From: Moniliella sp. 'wahieum'
Taxonomy: Eukaryota; Basidiomycota; Moniliellomycetes; Moniliellales; Moniliellaceae
Direction of reading: 5' to 3'
Length of the DNA: 64,000 bases
Assembly (NCBI GenBank): GCA_003971905.1
Contig: RSEE01000044.1
Span: forward strand, 470,827-534,826
Shown here: positions 34,440 through 46,086 of the stretch, one piece after another
How the letters are laid out: the number at the start of each line of letters is the position of its first letter
Numbering within the stretch: position 1 is the stretch's first letter
Notes under the pieces: model-generated
The model's input: only the letters and a program-made list of their open reading frames with translations
Databases searched by the model: none
What the model was told of the DNA's origin: nothing
Made by a program: the position numbers and the translations under genes

Positions 34440-37400
34440 CTACTCTTTTTGCACACCCTCTTGCCTCTGCTTACTCCGAATAAGTGAGAGTATATTTTTT
34501 GTAATTAATGCCACTATACGGATCTCCATGAGCTGTACCACATGGAAGAATGGCATATCCACGTAATGCCCGCTTTGGACGCCATACAGTTCAGATACGC
34601 CTAGGGCACGCTCGGCGGATTGGATCAGTTGGGCTGGCCCACGCGCGTGCGATAGGTTCAGGCGGCTCCTTTGTGGTCCCTCGGCATCCAGCTCTTCTTG
34701 CGCGTTGTCGTCCGGGGGTCCGTGGCGGGACAATAGTTGCACTGCGCCTCGGACAGCCATCAGACGAACCACATCACTGCCTGAGTTCTGCCCATTTGTC
34801 AGAGATTGGGCATCTCGAATAACCTCCTCGTACGCTCCTTCTGAGGATACGTCCATCGTCCGCGCTGGTCCATATTGCCTGATGGCTGGAATTGCATGGC
34901 ACATCAAGGTGTGCATCTTTGGCTTCTCGAGCAACTGGGCCGGCGTTATTGGCTCGAGGCGCGAGATAGTGTCAAACAGGTGGAAGAGAGATTGTTCAAG
35001 GTCAAACTTGGGTTAAAGCAGAGGTTAGGAGTCATCGTGATTAATGTGCGCGAAACTGCAAAGAACGTACCAGGTATCCTTTACCAGATTGGTTTCTTCG
35101 ACATACCACTTCTGATGGAAGAGGAACTGAACACGGGCTGCAGCTTGGATGGTATTGTACAGAGCGCGGGGAAATAGAACTCCGAATCTCGTCCTCGACT
35201 TCCACCCCCCGACGGTTATCATTGGGGCGGCTGCAATCGGAACGAGGACAAGCAAGGTCCTGATATCTTGCCCCCGTAGCCGACCACATATCGGCCATTA
35301 GCTCGCGCGCCCGGTGTTGTTGGCTATCTACTCCGCAGGCATGCCGCGCTGACTGCCGCCATGTACACCTGGAGACGATCTTTGGCCTTGGAACTTAGAG
35401 TGAAATCCATCAGATTCATGAGTTCTTCGCCCGTCCCTAGAAGAAATGTATGGAGATAATCGAATGGGAAAGCTTCGGCAACGGGAAAATTTTCCAGCTC
35501 CAGGAGAGGAGCGTTGGGGAAGCCAGTTTTGCGCAGACTAGACGCTCTCTGTTGCGCTCAATAGCTTCAGAGACGGATAACCCATTCGCAGTGGTGCCTG
35601 GTGTTCTGGTCTCCGAACCCCCGTTTCTCGCCAAATCAATCTCCCTTTGAGCGGTACAATGGAACTGGTGGATGATCTTGTCCTTAACGCCATGGGTCTT
35701 GGCAAGAGCGTCATATGACGGCCGAACCCAATGATCGAATTGCCAGCTTGAAGGGCAATGACGCACTTGATCTTCTCATTATTGCGTGCTTGTCCTGGCG
35801 TTAGGATGGCTCGAATCAGCTGTTCCGAGGTAATGTCAAGGTTTCGGTCCAGGAGATCCGTAAAGGATGTGCACATGCGGCAATATCCATTCGCAGACGT
35901 CAAGGTGGAGCTCAGTGCCGCGTGGCACCGGTTGTCAGCGTTGATACATAGGAGCTTGGGCACCAAGATGAGATTCTCGCCCGTTACGCCGTCTCTCACA
36001 GCCACATCGCTCTTGCTCAAAGCTTGAAGTTCCTTAACCAATGGTTTACATATACCGACTTCGCTGGCGCGTGGACTTGTAGCATAGACATGAAAAGCGA
36101 GGCGGGAGGCAAGATAGTCCGAAGAAAGGGCAGCCGATCGAACGATGATCATGGTGCGCACGGCGGTTTGATGGTGTGGGGCAGACAATCGGGCATCATC
36201 GAGCGACATAATCAGAGGTGCTATGAGAACCTTGATGCGTTCAGGATCGGGAGACAATGCTCGGTAAGGATTCGGCTGCATCGCCTTCCCTTCAGTGTCG
36301 ACAAGTTTAACCGTGCGTGCCGTTTCGCCCAAGGACCCAAGGGTGCTCAGTAGCACGACGTGCTCTTTGCCCGTCCTCGTCAAAATAACAGGGTCAGACT
36401 CGGTACCAGCAGCCAGGGGCTGGTCAAGTCGTAGTTGCTCAATGATCGCCATGGCAATTCGAGTCCCTTCAGTATCCTCTTTCCAAAACCAAACGGTCGG
36501 TCTCACGAGCCTCACGGCAGCCCCAGTTCTTTTAGACCATAAAGCTGGCTCATGGAGCCAAAGAAGTGACTCGTCGCTCAGACGTATTGAAGGTTGTCGA
36601 ACGGTCCGGTAGCGTGAGCCGTCACTGATGTTCTCGCACAGGTCGCGAAACAGGCATGTCACTCATAGCCCCCGCAGCTCTCTTGATTGGTACATTAGCG
36701 GAAGAATGTCCACAAGGCTTCTAGTAAACACCTGCTCTGCACGGCCATCAGCCGCTGAAAACACGTCCTTGGGCTTTCCAGCAATCGCTTCCTCAATGGC
36801 GTTGAGCTTGGAGAGGGTTGGAATAGGGTATTCTGGGTAAAGTTGGGCAATTTTTAGGAGAGCCAAGCACTGCTGTTTGCAGTCTTCGGGCCAGGAAACT
36901 GTTAACTCGTTGAACCACACTGACTGTTCCTGATCCTGCGGCGTACCCCATATATTGAATCGTTAGCAATGTGGACGGTAGGACTTGAATGACGTACCAG
37001 GATGTCCTCCAAAGGTCCGAAGTCATCGGTATCCAATTCATGCTGGGACGTAAATGCCATTGGAAGGTTGGCGCTGTGGTTGGTACGTCTGTCCCATGCC
37101 ATTCGCGAATGGCTCTGAAGGGGGCCAGAGTCATCTCTTAGGGGGCCGAAGAATCATTTGGCACCTTCGGCCGGGGACCCGCAATATACCTTATCAACGT
37201 TCGAAGGGCCTCGTCCGTCTCAGTGTCATCCACGTCTTGGACTGGTGTGGGATATCTTCATAATCTCCCTCTTCATCCATTTCATCGGTCGTGATGGGGT
37301 TCCCTTCTCCCTCCTCGACTTTGCTGACAATAGAGGGAGCAGAGTTCAAATTAGGACCTGAGTGATTTGTTTGTCGGGGAGGGAAAGCAGAATGCGGGAG

Positions 37401-37700
37401 AGGGGAACGGGCCAATTCTCCTGGAACGGACCGAGATGAAGAGGGGATCGCCCTCTGATGTCCGGTAGCCTGCCGGTTCCGATTGTGTCGGGAAGCCTCC
37501 ACACGTTTCTGTTGATGCTTGGAAGAAGTGAGATGCTTCATGGCGGCGCTGAATCATTTTGGTTCTCCACCGCAAAGGAGACATTTGTACCCAAACACCG
37601 TCCCACCGTAGACGGCATTCAAATTGGGGCGTAGCCATACTTGCCATTTCCGTTGCCCTGGGCTGTTCTTCTCAATTGCGGTAAGACAGACAGCGGCGGA
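34440..37700 (-). mobile_element. Decayed DNA-transposon transposase gene with N-terminal BED/C2H2-like finger
   Basis: The N-terminal part (37700-37480) encodes AVYGGTVFGYKCLLCGG and, after 12-13 residues, FSAAMKHLTSSKHQQK: a CxxC...HxxxxxH finger as in transposase BED/U1-type domains. An in-frame TGA (37554-37556) falls between the two halves. A disordered linker follows, then WFNELTVSWPEDCKQQCLAL and the central part (36662-35538, one long frame): LVKELQALSKSDVAVRDGV, LILVPKLLCINADNRCHAAL and SANGYCRMC. The pattern (P-L-L-x-x-x-x-D-N-x-x-H-A-x-L then YCRxC) is that of transposases widespread in mushroom genomes (plavaka/KDZ-like). The C-terminal part has LLEKPKMHTLMCHAIPAIRQYG ending at 34440. 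Frame breaks near 36660, 35540-35300 and 34940 suggest decay on top of sequence error. Terminal repeats were not found by eye. Confidence 0.65.
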
Positions 37701-38172
37701 TTCGAGGGTTTCGAGGTGTTGCTGAGTTCTCAGGCAGTGGAAAGTCTCCAGAACGACACTCACGCCAGATCGCATGCATGATGTCCAATGGTCGACGTGC
37801 AAAGAGTCTTCGAGAGGTGGCCTTTGCTGGTTGGAGTGATGCTGGACGGTCGAAGCGCAGCAGGTTCTGCTTGACACGTGCGCACCACGTTGCGCGTGAG
37901 AAAATACCGCGGAAGGCAGTCAAATGCGGAACGCGCAAGGCGCGGAACTCGGGACTAAACGCGTCGCGAATAAGGACCGGCCCGGGTGCGCTGGTGCGGG
38001 CTTGCTCTCGAGGGGCTACAGAGACCCCTGAGGCCGGCATTAGTGCAAAGACTTTAATACCCGGCGATTCACGAGTTCAATTCCCCACCCACCCCCTCTG
38101 AGATCTGAGCTGAGAGGTCAGACTGACCCCCGTCCCAGATCACATGTCACACCCCGCCGAACCTCAGCATTC
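37701..38172. other. Flank of the transposase-like gene
   Basis: A minus-strand open frame (37672-38040) runs through here but has poor protein character. The element's left terminus in transcription sense should lie somewhere in this stretch. A GAGATCTGAGCTGAGAGGTC word occurs at 38099-38118. Confidence 0.4.
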
Positions 38173-38427
38173 CTACCATGGCCATATACATGGCACGAAC
38201 TCTTTTGGGACACAGCAGTCTAGCATGTCCACCACCCCTACCGCGTCGCAACACACATCGTAATGCCCAAACATATTTTCTAAGCTAAGCCTGTCCCGTT
38301 TTCGCTTGAGCATCACTATCAATTGCCCCGCGCTTTTCCCGCAGAGACATGCTTGATTCGTCGATGGCAATAAGGCGAGTGTACACATTAGAATGTAGCC
38401 CCACATCTGCACTTTGCTCGAGTCCAT
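38173..38427 (-). CDS. Small secreted cysteine-rich protein (candidate)
   Basis: Uninterrupted 84-codon frame from Met at 38427 (a second Met at 38406) to stop at 38173-38175. The N-terminus MDSSKVQMWGYILMCTLALL followed by PSTNQA is a good signal peptide with an n-region, hydrophobic core and small residues at -3/-1. The predicted mature chain is about 58 residues and starts ACLCGKSAG, then carries DVCCD, DCC and VPCIW. That gives seven cysteines in the order C-x-C...CC...CC...C, a paired-cysteine layout common in fungal small secreted proteins. No introns are needed and there is no frameshift. It lies between the transposase and a coiled-coil gene. Function is unknown; effector- or surface-type roles are only a suggestion. 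Small ORFs can arise by chance, but the signal peptide and cysteine content together argue against it. Confidence 0.5.
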   Translation of the reverse strand: MDSSKVQMWGYILMCTLALLPSTNQACLCGKSAGQLIVMLKRKRDRLSLENMFGHYDVCCDAVGVVDMLDCCVPKEFVPCIWPW

Positions 38428-38664
38428 TGTCTCCCTAGACCATCTCATCATATGGCTCTATCGACCGCCATGACCCACCTCCGACGGGTTTGCAGGCTTT
38501 TGTGAGGAGAATCCATCATTTCGTTCCATCAACAGTATGTCAGGCCCGCCTGAATGGTAGGTACCCCCCCCCCCCCACCCTGCGCCCAGTTCCATTCGAA
38601 TACCAGGCGTAGATGGAGAGGTCGAGGTGGAAGGAAAGCGGGATGCAGAGAAGCTTCACTGCGC

Positions 38665-41366
38665 TCACTTCTTCTTGTTGCGCTTCTTGCGATTCTTGTT
38701 CTTGCTTCCAGGTGTCTTGGGAGCGACAGTTTCCACCGCCCCGCCCGATGCACTCTCAGTCTCCGGGGGAGGCGAACCGGTCTCCCACTCTTCCTCCTCC
38801 AATGTACCTGCGGAGGAGGCCGGACTGGCTGGCTCTGACACAGAGTTTGGGATTGATGGCGACGCTGCCTCTGACTGAGAGGAAGCGGAAGAATCACCGG
38901 ATGAAGCAAGAGGTTCTCAGCCTGAATGGAAGGAATCGGTTCCTCATGATTGCCCTGCAATGGGGTCTCTTCCACAGCAGGAGCCGATTCCACAGCAGGG
39001 GCAGATTCCACCTTCGAAACCGTCGCCCCAATGGATTCGGGCTTGACTTCCTCGGTGCTCCGGACGGGGGAAGCGGGTTGGGTCGTTTGGTCCCAGGATG
39101 GAGCTCCGGCTCTGTATTGCTCGACACATCAGTCGGCTCGGGGGTGGGGGACGGCGGTGCATCGTAACTTGCGGCAGCAACAGGAAGCGGAGAGGACGCT
39201 TGATCTTCACTCGGCTCGGGAGGCTTAGTGATGGAGTCTGCTGCGGCCGCCACAGGCGCAGGCGGGGATCTTTCTCCTGCCCAACTTCCACCCCGGTCTC
39301 CACCCCAGGCTCCACCCCAGGCTCCACCCCAGTCTCTTCTCCAGCCTTCTTCCCAGTCTCATTCCCAGGCTTCTCACCTGAAACAACCTCGAATTCAGGT
39401 ACTGCATCTCCTTTGCTCTCCTCCGTCTTGGAGAGAACAGGAGAGGCAGGGGTTGGGGCAGGGATAGTAGTAGGTGTTCCGATGGCGCAACCGCTTCCTC
39501 CAGTTCCGAGCTTAGGGAAGGAGGGGCCGCAGTGACGGGCGATAAAACAGGTTCGGGTTCGGGGCTGGCGAGTGGCACGCTCGGCTCGGTGCGATGATGA
39601 GCAGAGGAGTTAGCATCTGACGTGGCAAGTAACGACTCGGAACCGACAGTCTCAGATGTGGAGGGGTTCTCCACCTCAGATGAAACCCCTTCGGTTTTTC
39701 TCCTCGACCGCATCAGACGCTGTGACTGAAGAAGTAGGCGCCGAACTCTCCACTGGGGTTGCTGCCGAAGGCGCAACAGTGGCGTCACTCGTAGCATGAG
39801 CCTTAGGTTCCAACGGTTCAGACTCGGTCGGGACCACAGAGGCCAATGGGGATGGAGATGGCTCAAACGTCTCGGAGGCCAGAGCTGTGGTTGGCTTGGC
39901 TGGGGAAAGGGTCAATGCAGCGGGAGTGCGCTCGACTGAAGGGGAAGCGGTCGCAAGTCCATGCTTGATCGGGGCAGCAGCCTCTTCCGTTTCCTTGGCC
40001 AGCATAGTGGCCACCGCGGCCTCGGCCCCACCCTCGGCCTGGGCAGCGCGCAGCATCTCAGCATCATGTTCAGTTTTGCGCGCATGCATGTCTTGCATAT
40101 GTTGCTCGTCCAGGCCCACCAACTCTTCTTCCACGTCATCCTCGGGCTGAATAGCCCAGGCATCTGCACCTTGTCTCGACGAGGTGGGCGGCACGTTCGC
40201 CTGTCCCACCCTGAGGGGCGAAGAGGAGGCCACAGCATCCATGCTACCCAACTGCGGCTCCGCTGCGGTCTGAGGCACTGGAGGGGGAGCGGGAACAGGA
40301 GAGGGAGAGGCAGTGGAAGCTGGAGGAGAAGCGCCACTTGGCTCATTAACCGTTGTTGCGTTTTCTTGCTCTTTGAGCGCACGCGCTTTGTTACGAGGAA
40401 GACCCAAAGACAACTTTTCTGATCCTGGTAGGCCACCATCAGTGATACCAAGAGGCGAGAGAGGTGTGACATCCAAGGGGGGCAGCAGCTGGGGAGGTGG
40501 CAGAGTTGGCTGACGGGGCGGCTGCTTCAGCGTCAGCTGCTGCTTCCGCTTGTGCTTCTGCTGCTTCTGCTGGAGCATTTGCTGAAGTTACAGTTGTAGA
40601 CGAGGGGTAAATGGGAGGTTCCTCCGCAATGCCCAACAGGGATCGCAGCACACGGTTCTCCTCAAGTAAGTGCTGCTCATGGACTTGGCTCTCAAGAGCT
40701 GCGTCGGCAGCATCAGCGCAGGGTCGTGCCACTTGCCGAAATAACCACCGGAACCATAGAATGAGGGCATGCGAAGCGGGCTGGAGTTGTGACCAGAGGC
40801 AGACGTTGAAGGATCGAGTGGGGCGTCGGACAAGGCATCGGGATCTTCGCCCTCAGCAGCGCGGAGTGCACGACGAACAAGAGAGCCGAGGTGTTCGAGC
40901 GTGGCAGTACTTGCAGAGCTGGCCGTCAAGACCGCCTGGGCCTGGCTGTAGCTTTGGCTGCTGAGTTGGCGCTCGTAGTGGGAGGTGAGGTTGAGCACGT
41001 GGGACTGGGTTGCGTGGCAAAAGGCGCGGAACTTGGCCATGACCTGTTCCAGGGTATGGTGATAGTCGCGAGCAAGGAGCGTGAGCTGGCGGTTCTCGTA
41101 CGACAGGGCATTGTTGTCGCGCACGAGGCTGACATGGAGGCGCTCCAGCTCGCTGCTATACACTCGTTGGTGACATCGACGTTGAAGCGGCGCAGGGCAA
41201 AGCCAGTGCGGGCATGGTGGAGCTGGCCCTTGAGGTCGTCGGCCTGGCGCTGGAGGACGGCCGCGGCGTCGCGATTGGACTTGAGCTGGGCACTGAGCTC
41301 GCCAAGCAGGGCCCAGAGCTGGGAGACTTCGTCGCCAGCGTCGCCGTCGACGGGCACCATGGACAT
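38665..41366 (-). CDS. SIKE/FGFR1OP2-like coiled-coil protein with long acidic disordered extension
   Basis: The start MSMVPVDGDAGDEV (41366) leads into an N-terminal coiled coil (LWALLGELSAQLKSNRDAAA, LQRQADDLKGQLHHARTGF). The conserved core follows: ELERLHVSLVRDNNALSYEN, RQLTLLARDYHHTLEQVMAK, FRAFCHATQSHVLNLTSHYE. The (H/E)xxLExxMxKxR pattern resembles the SIKE/FGFR1OP2 family, whose fungal members (S. pombe Csc3, Sordaria SCI1) belong to STRIPAK/SIN-inhibitory phosphatase complexes. A second coil has ESQVHEQHLLEENRVLRSLL. After that come about 600 residues of Glu/Ala/Pro/Ser-rich disorder, with TGVEPGVEPGVETGVEVG repeats at 39285-39350, and a basic end GSKNKNRKKRNKKK at stop 38665-38667. 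Frameshifts occur about every 200-400 bp. Family assignment is moderate; I cannot exclude another coiled-coil scaffold. Confidence 0.55.
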
Positions 41367-44133
41367 GGCGAGGAAGGGGGCGGCGGTGGAGCGGAGGGAC
41401 GGCTCCAAGCTCTCGGCCAGCTAGCCAGCTCCCGCTGCTCCAGCACCTCACGCCTCCCAGGGGCGGATCGCTGCAATTATGTCAGCACCCTGCCGGAACG
41501 GCGGCGCTGGATGCAGCTGCAGCTGGCGCTGCGCCGCACCGTCACGCGCCACGGCCCCTCGTCACCGGTTGCTTGCCCCGCCTGTTGCGGGCGCGGGGCG
41601 AGGCAAGTGCTGCAGCCGGCCTATCACAGGGACGCGTGCCGGCGTCCGAATACCCAGCGCCCGACAAGTCTCCATCTCGCCTCTCTGTATTCCTCCCTCC
41701 ACGCCGGGCAGGATGCCCAACCCCCGGCTACCACAACTCGGCTCTCTGCCCACCCCGTCTGCACCCGTCACGGCGTCCCCCCTTCCTCGACCAACGAGAC
41801 CACATATATATAGCTTTCCATGCCCCTCCCTGGCGTGATTCCGATCCTATCACGCGAGATGTGGCATATGGGGACGACAATTTTCATACAAGCTTAGGGC
41901 CTATAGTACAAAACGGCCTCAGTACAAGTACCTAGCCAGGGGGAGGCAGCTCAGGCATCAACCCCCTCCGACGAAGAGGAGAAGAGCAGGAGTATGAGTC
42001 TAGGAGGTTCGCCCCAAGATGTACCGGCACAGAACGGAAGGTCGCGACTCATGGTATGTTCTTGCAAGGGCTTTTGTTGTTGGTGGGGTTCGAGCGGGGC
42101 TCGGGACAACTGGAGAGGCCTCTCGGCATATAGCATAACCGACTGCTTGTGTGGTAAGGTTGCGCACAGGCACCATCCTAGGCAGTAGTACGTGCCTGAA
42201 GCCATTTGTACTCGGGGCGGGAATAAAGGCACAGTGGGGGACAAACACTGACCAAACTTGGCTTGAAAGGGGAGGGAAAACAGGGATTGAAGATGAGATT
42301 ATAAAAGCTTCGACTCAAAGTACCATAGATTGATTTCTGCAAAGCCAAAACACTGAGTGGCGGACAATCAGGCACTGAAAGGTGTGGGAATCAGAAAGGC
42401 GAGGAGGCGGAGAGCAAATATGAGTCAAGTAAGAGGAGGAGTTGCCTGTACCGTGTATGGATCAGATTTACGGAAGTGGGGACGCCAATTGTAACAGTTG
42501 GGGCTAAGAGTGAGGGAGACATAAGACCCTGTGAGTGACGGGGGAGAATGTCAAGGCTGTTGGTGGGAGGGAACAAAGGGCATCGGGCAGTAGCGAAGAG
42601 AAGCAACAAGGAGGGAAAAGGGCGAGATACACAGGATGCGGCGTTGGAAATTAGAGCGATGAGCTTCGGCGACACCAATGTGGGTTGGCGAAGCCGTGTG
42701 CATCCGACTGAGAACCCCACCTCACATCCTACTACCGTGACCGCTCCTTCTCAAAAGGCCCCCCGACTTTTGATCCATGTGTTTGGCTGCTACCGCCTGT
42801 CCAACAAGCAGTGCCGCCGCGAATACCACGCCAACAAGAGAGCGGGGCCAGTTGCAAACATTGCCAAGAAGGGCAACACCAAGAACACACGCCAGCGGGT
42901 TGGGTTCGACGTCCTACATTGATCATCTTCTCTTCGCCAAGCTTGGACCGCGAACGAGTTCGAAGCGGGGGGATCTGGTTTCACTTGCTTGAGATTGTTG
43001 TTGTCTTTGTTTCGTCCTTGTTTGGTCTGATTCGATGAATTGATGTCGGTTTCCACGTTGAAATCTGCCATAGGACGCCATAGTAGGACGCCATAGCAGT
43101 AGAAAAAAGGTACAGGGAGCCACCGCAGACAATATGGTCCCAGTCGACTTTCATTTTGATCTATGGGTCCGGGCAGTCGGCAGGCAGCTGCTCCCATTTC
43201 ACTTAGCGTAGCCGTGGGCCTCAGCGGGGCGCACTGCAGGGGATGTGGATGGGATGTCGAAATGTGTGGATGGAACGGTCACAAGCGGCTGTGTTGCCCG
43301 GTAGGATGCAAGCTGGATTGCGATCCTCTGTGGGCGGTCGGGCACGCGCACCTCTCGGATTGGAATGATATCTGCTCCCTTTTCCACCCCAAGCTAAGCG
43401 TCTTGCCCATCCATCTCGCCTAGGGTAGTGTTACTGTCCCCCCGGGGGTTCAGGTGACACGCTGGGGCCTGTTGCAGGATAGACTGTCGAAGGTTATGGA
43501 CGAGGAAGCCAGGTGCCGCATCATTGGTTACTATGATATGTGCCAGAAGGTCATACGCTCGCAACGCTTACCCAACGTATGGCTCATGTTATCGATTATT
43601 GCTCGCCAACGTCCTTGCCTCACTCTGGCAGGCTTCAAGTTCGGCCTCAGGTTTCCTCCGTGTATTTATGGGTGCGTGGACATGTGAACCATCTCCCGTT
43701 GAGACTCCAGTCAGGTAAACGCTAACGGCAATCCTTGCCAGTGGCCAAAACATATCTTGTTCGCCGTCTTGGGGGTATAGTATCCTGCGTCGTTCGTCAT
43801 AAATCAAGGGGAAGAATGGTTCTTTGGGCGTCGTACTACTCGGCGTCCTTGTCGCATTCTGCCTTTGTTTCACCACAGTCGAAGCAGCTCCTATAAAACT
43901 GACACCATCGATGATTCAATGATCATCGATCATCAACATTCAACATCAACTACATCTCGATCTGAGACTGTTCGCATGTGCATCTGTCCCGTGGTCCAAC
44001 GTCTTAGCAGTCTCCCAATGCATAGTACCCTCTCGCTCTTCATATGATTAACTGATCTTTCATGATGCATTTCCGGTGGGCGACGGTAACCGGTAAGGCC
44101 TAAGGCCTAACGGCCTAACGCCCAAGGCCTCGT
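41367..44133. other. Mostly non-coding stretch with no recognised gene
   Basis: About 2.8 kb. A TATATATA element occurs at 41806. At 42740-42930 the minus strand has a hydrophobic segment (FLVLPFLAMFATGPALLLAW) that could be a membrane helix, but an alternative frame is hydrophobic too and neither has clear ends. At 43205-43400 the + strand reads HCRGCGWDVEMCGWNGHKRL then CCP, a cysteine/histidine cluster slightly like a MYND finger but incomplete. ATGATCATCGATCATCAAC palindromes lie near 43918-43940 and AAGGCCTAAGGCCTAACGG at 44096-44114. Confidence 0.4.
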
Positions 44134-44325
44134 ATGTCGCTGGCAACCGGAACTGGCTACTTACAGAGTTCCGCGACTCGCGCACTCCGGATTAGTTACC
44201 GTCGCGCCTCGTTACCTCCTTTCTATTCTCCCTATTGCATTCAAGGCGGAGTATATAGCGGCAGGCGCCAGCGCGTCAGGAGCTTACAAGAAGCCATCCC
44301 TGACTGTTTTCCCCCTGCACAGGCT
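44134..44325 (+). repeat. Dispersed repeat family B, copy 1
   Basis: Similar along its whole length to 53991-54162 in the same orientation. Both begin ATGTCGCTGGCAA, share CGGAACTGGCTA, CTCCGGATT(A/G)GTTACCGTCG, CTCC(C)T(A/G)TTGCATT, GCGTCAGGAGCTTACAA, and end CTGACTGTT...CCCTGCACAG. The boundaries are sharp: the flanks on both sides do not match. Short length, sharp ends and two copies suggest a non-autonomous mobile element such as a SINE or MITE. I see no convincing A/B-box tRNA promoter in it. Confidence 0.7.
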
Positions 44326-46086
44326 GAGTGTTAATGAGGACAAGATCTATAGAGAGATGGAGAAAGAGGGGAGAAGGTGATGGATCTATTGCAAAAGAGA
44401 GGAGCCCACTGGGGCACAGAATATAGGGGAGAGTCGGATAGAACAGCGCGATGCGTGGGGGTGATTAGCTGCGTGCATGATGGCGCTGACAGTGAGCTTC
44501 CTGTGTTCTCTCTCTTTCTGTTCTCTGCCTGCTTCTGGCGCTTTTTGTCCTTGTCAACAGTACTGTTTTTGCCATGTTTCAAACGACAACAATAACTTGG
44601 TTACTTACGTACTAGTCTGCAGTCAGTGCATTCTATGCTGCAAGAAAGGTCTAACCGGTAGTACGTTTGACGAATCTGATGGAAACAAGTTGCATGGGAG
44701 TTGTACCTGGCTCACGCGCTCACAGCCGATCTTGGGCCTTACTCGGGGTCGCTGCTTCTCTTCGCCTAACGAAGTATGGAATACGTCCATCTCAAATGCT
44801 GTGTGGAAGCCAGGCCGGGATCGGCCAGTACGATCAGTCACCGGTCACCAGTTCACCCATGGGCCACTGGGGAGGCGTGATGGTCACCAGTGACGGTCAC
44901 TGATCACCGATCACTTGGTACTTAGATCGTAGAGCTTGGTCCGTTTAGTACTTTAGTACGTTTAGTACGTCGAACTTCAAGCTTCAAGCTTCAAGCTCCA
45001 AGCTCCAAGCTCCAAGCGAGCTCCTATTAGGGATGCATGTGATGTGTGAGTGTGACTACTGGCTTAGTCACGTGCATGTGACTTGTCAGCGCGTCTGCCG
45101 CCCAGATCTGCTGATCGCTGAGCTCAGCGCTCAGCGAGCGTTGAAGTTCAACGTTCAGCTAATAGTCTCGTATGGCATCGCTAATAACCTGCACACCGAG
45201 TAGCGACCGGCGACCAGCGGACACTACGTAATGTTCAGTTTGAATACTCACGTACTCGGACCTCGGCGTCCTCGGCACGTTTCGTTCTCGCCGTGCTCGG
45301 CGATCATCGATCAGGCGCTCAGGCTGAGTAACGGCTGCTCAGGCGCTCGGCCCTCAGGGCCTGCTTGAAGCATGCGGAACCCGTCGTACAACGAACTTCG
45401 GGCTTTCGCATACCGTGACTTCCGTGTAACGTACACCGTTTCCCGGCTACCGTTTTACCCCACTTACCGGCTTCCGTTTTGTACTTAGTCACTACTAGTC
45501 ACGGGAGTAACAAACCTTCGGCCTTAGGCCGTACTGGCAGTTACCCAGTTACCGGTTACCGAAAACATGGATGCAGGACGCGGACGCAAGTACTTATGTA
45601 TCTCAATGTAAACACATGGAAACATGTAAACGTTAAACGTACACACATATGGTGTACGTGGCTCTGTAAAAACCGAGCGGGTATAAGTGCAAGTGATAGA
45701 AAGCGGGGGAGTCGCGGCCCTGACGCTGGCGGCAGCCAGACGAACGCGACACATCACCATCAACAGCCGCCATGTTGTAGTCCCCACTTCACCCGGCCCC
45801 TTCATCGGTTACTAAGGACTTAGGCCTCACTTTCGTCCCCACACCTCGTCTTCGCACCCCACCATATCCTCCGCGTCCGTCACCGCGTCACCTCTTATCC
45901 AGTCTTCTTCAACGTTGGTGACCCATGGATATGAAACCTACCGCACAAACAGCGCAACCACTCCTCCCAGTGCCGTCGTAGGTGGAGGTCTAAGACGCCC
46001 AAGTTTTCGGCAGTTGTCGCCTCGAGAAGGAGTGGGCAGGGTCGTTTCCCCCTACCTCGACGCCAGTCGGCGCCAGAGGAGAGAAC
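44326..46086. other. Intergenic region dense in palindromic words
   Basis: No gene called. It contains GGTCACCAGTGACGGTCACTG-like inverted words around 44880-44900, TTTAGTACGTTTAGTACGTC at 44954-44971, CTTCAAGCTTCAAGCTTCAA plus three AGCTCCA units at 44974-45018, GATCATCGATCAGGCG at 45302, and CCGGCTACCGTTTTACC / ACCGGTTACC words around 45450-45560. The last about 250 bp before 46087 contain Ser/Arg-rich frames (RRPSFRQLSPREGVGRVVSP) that may be an upstream exon of the next gene. Confidence 0.5.

Noticed and set aside
38020-38096. GAGTTCAATTCCCC as the T arm of a tRNA
   Set aside because: The 70 bases upstream do not fold into D and anticodon arms with a matching acceptor stem.
43205-43423. 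MYND-type zinc finger
   Set aside because: Only part of the Cys/His pattern is present (the first CxxC and final HKxxC-like ends), no flanking fold, and the ORF has no recognisable continuation.
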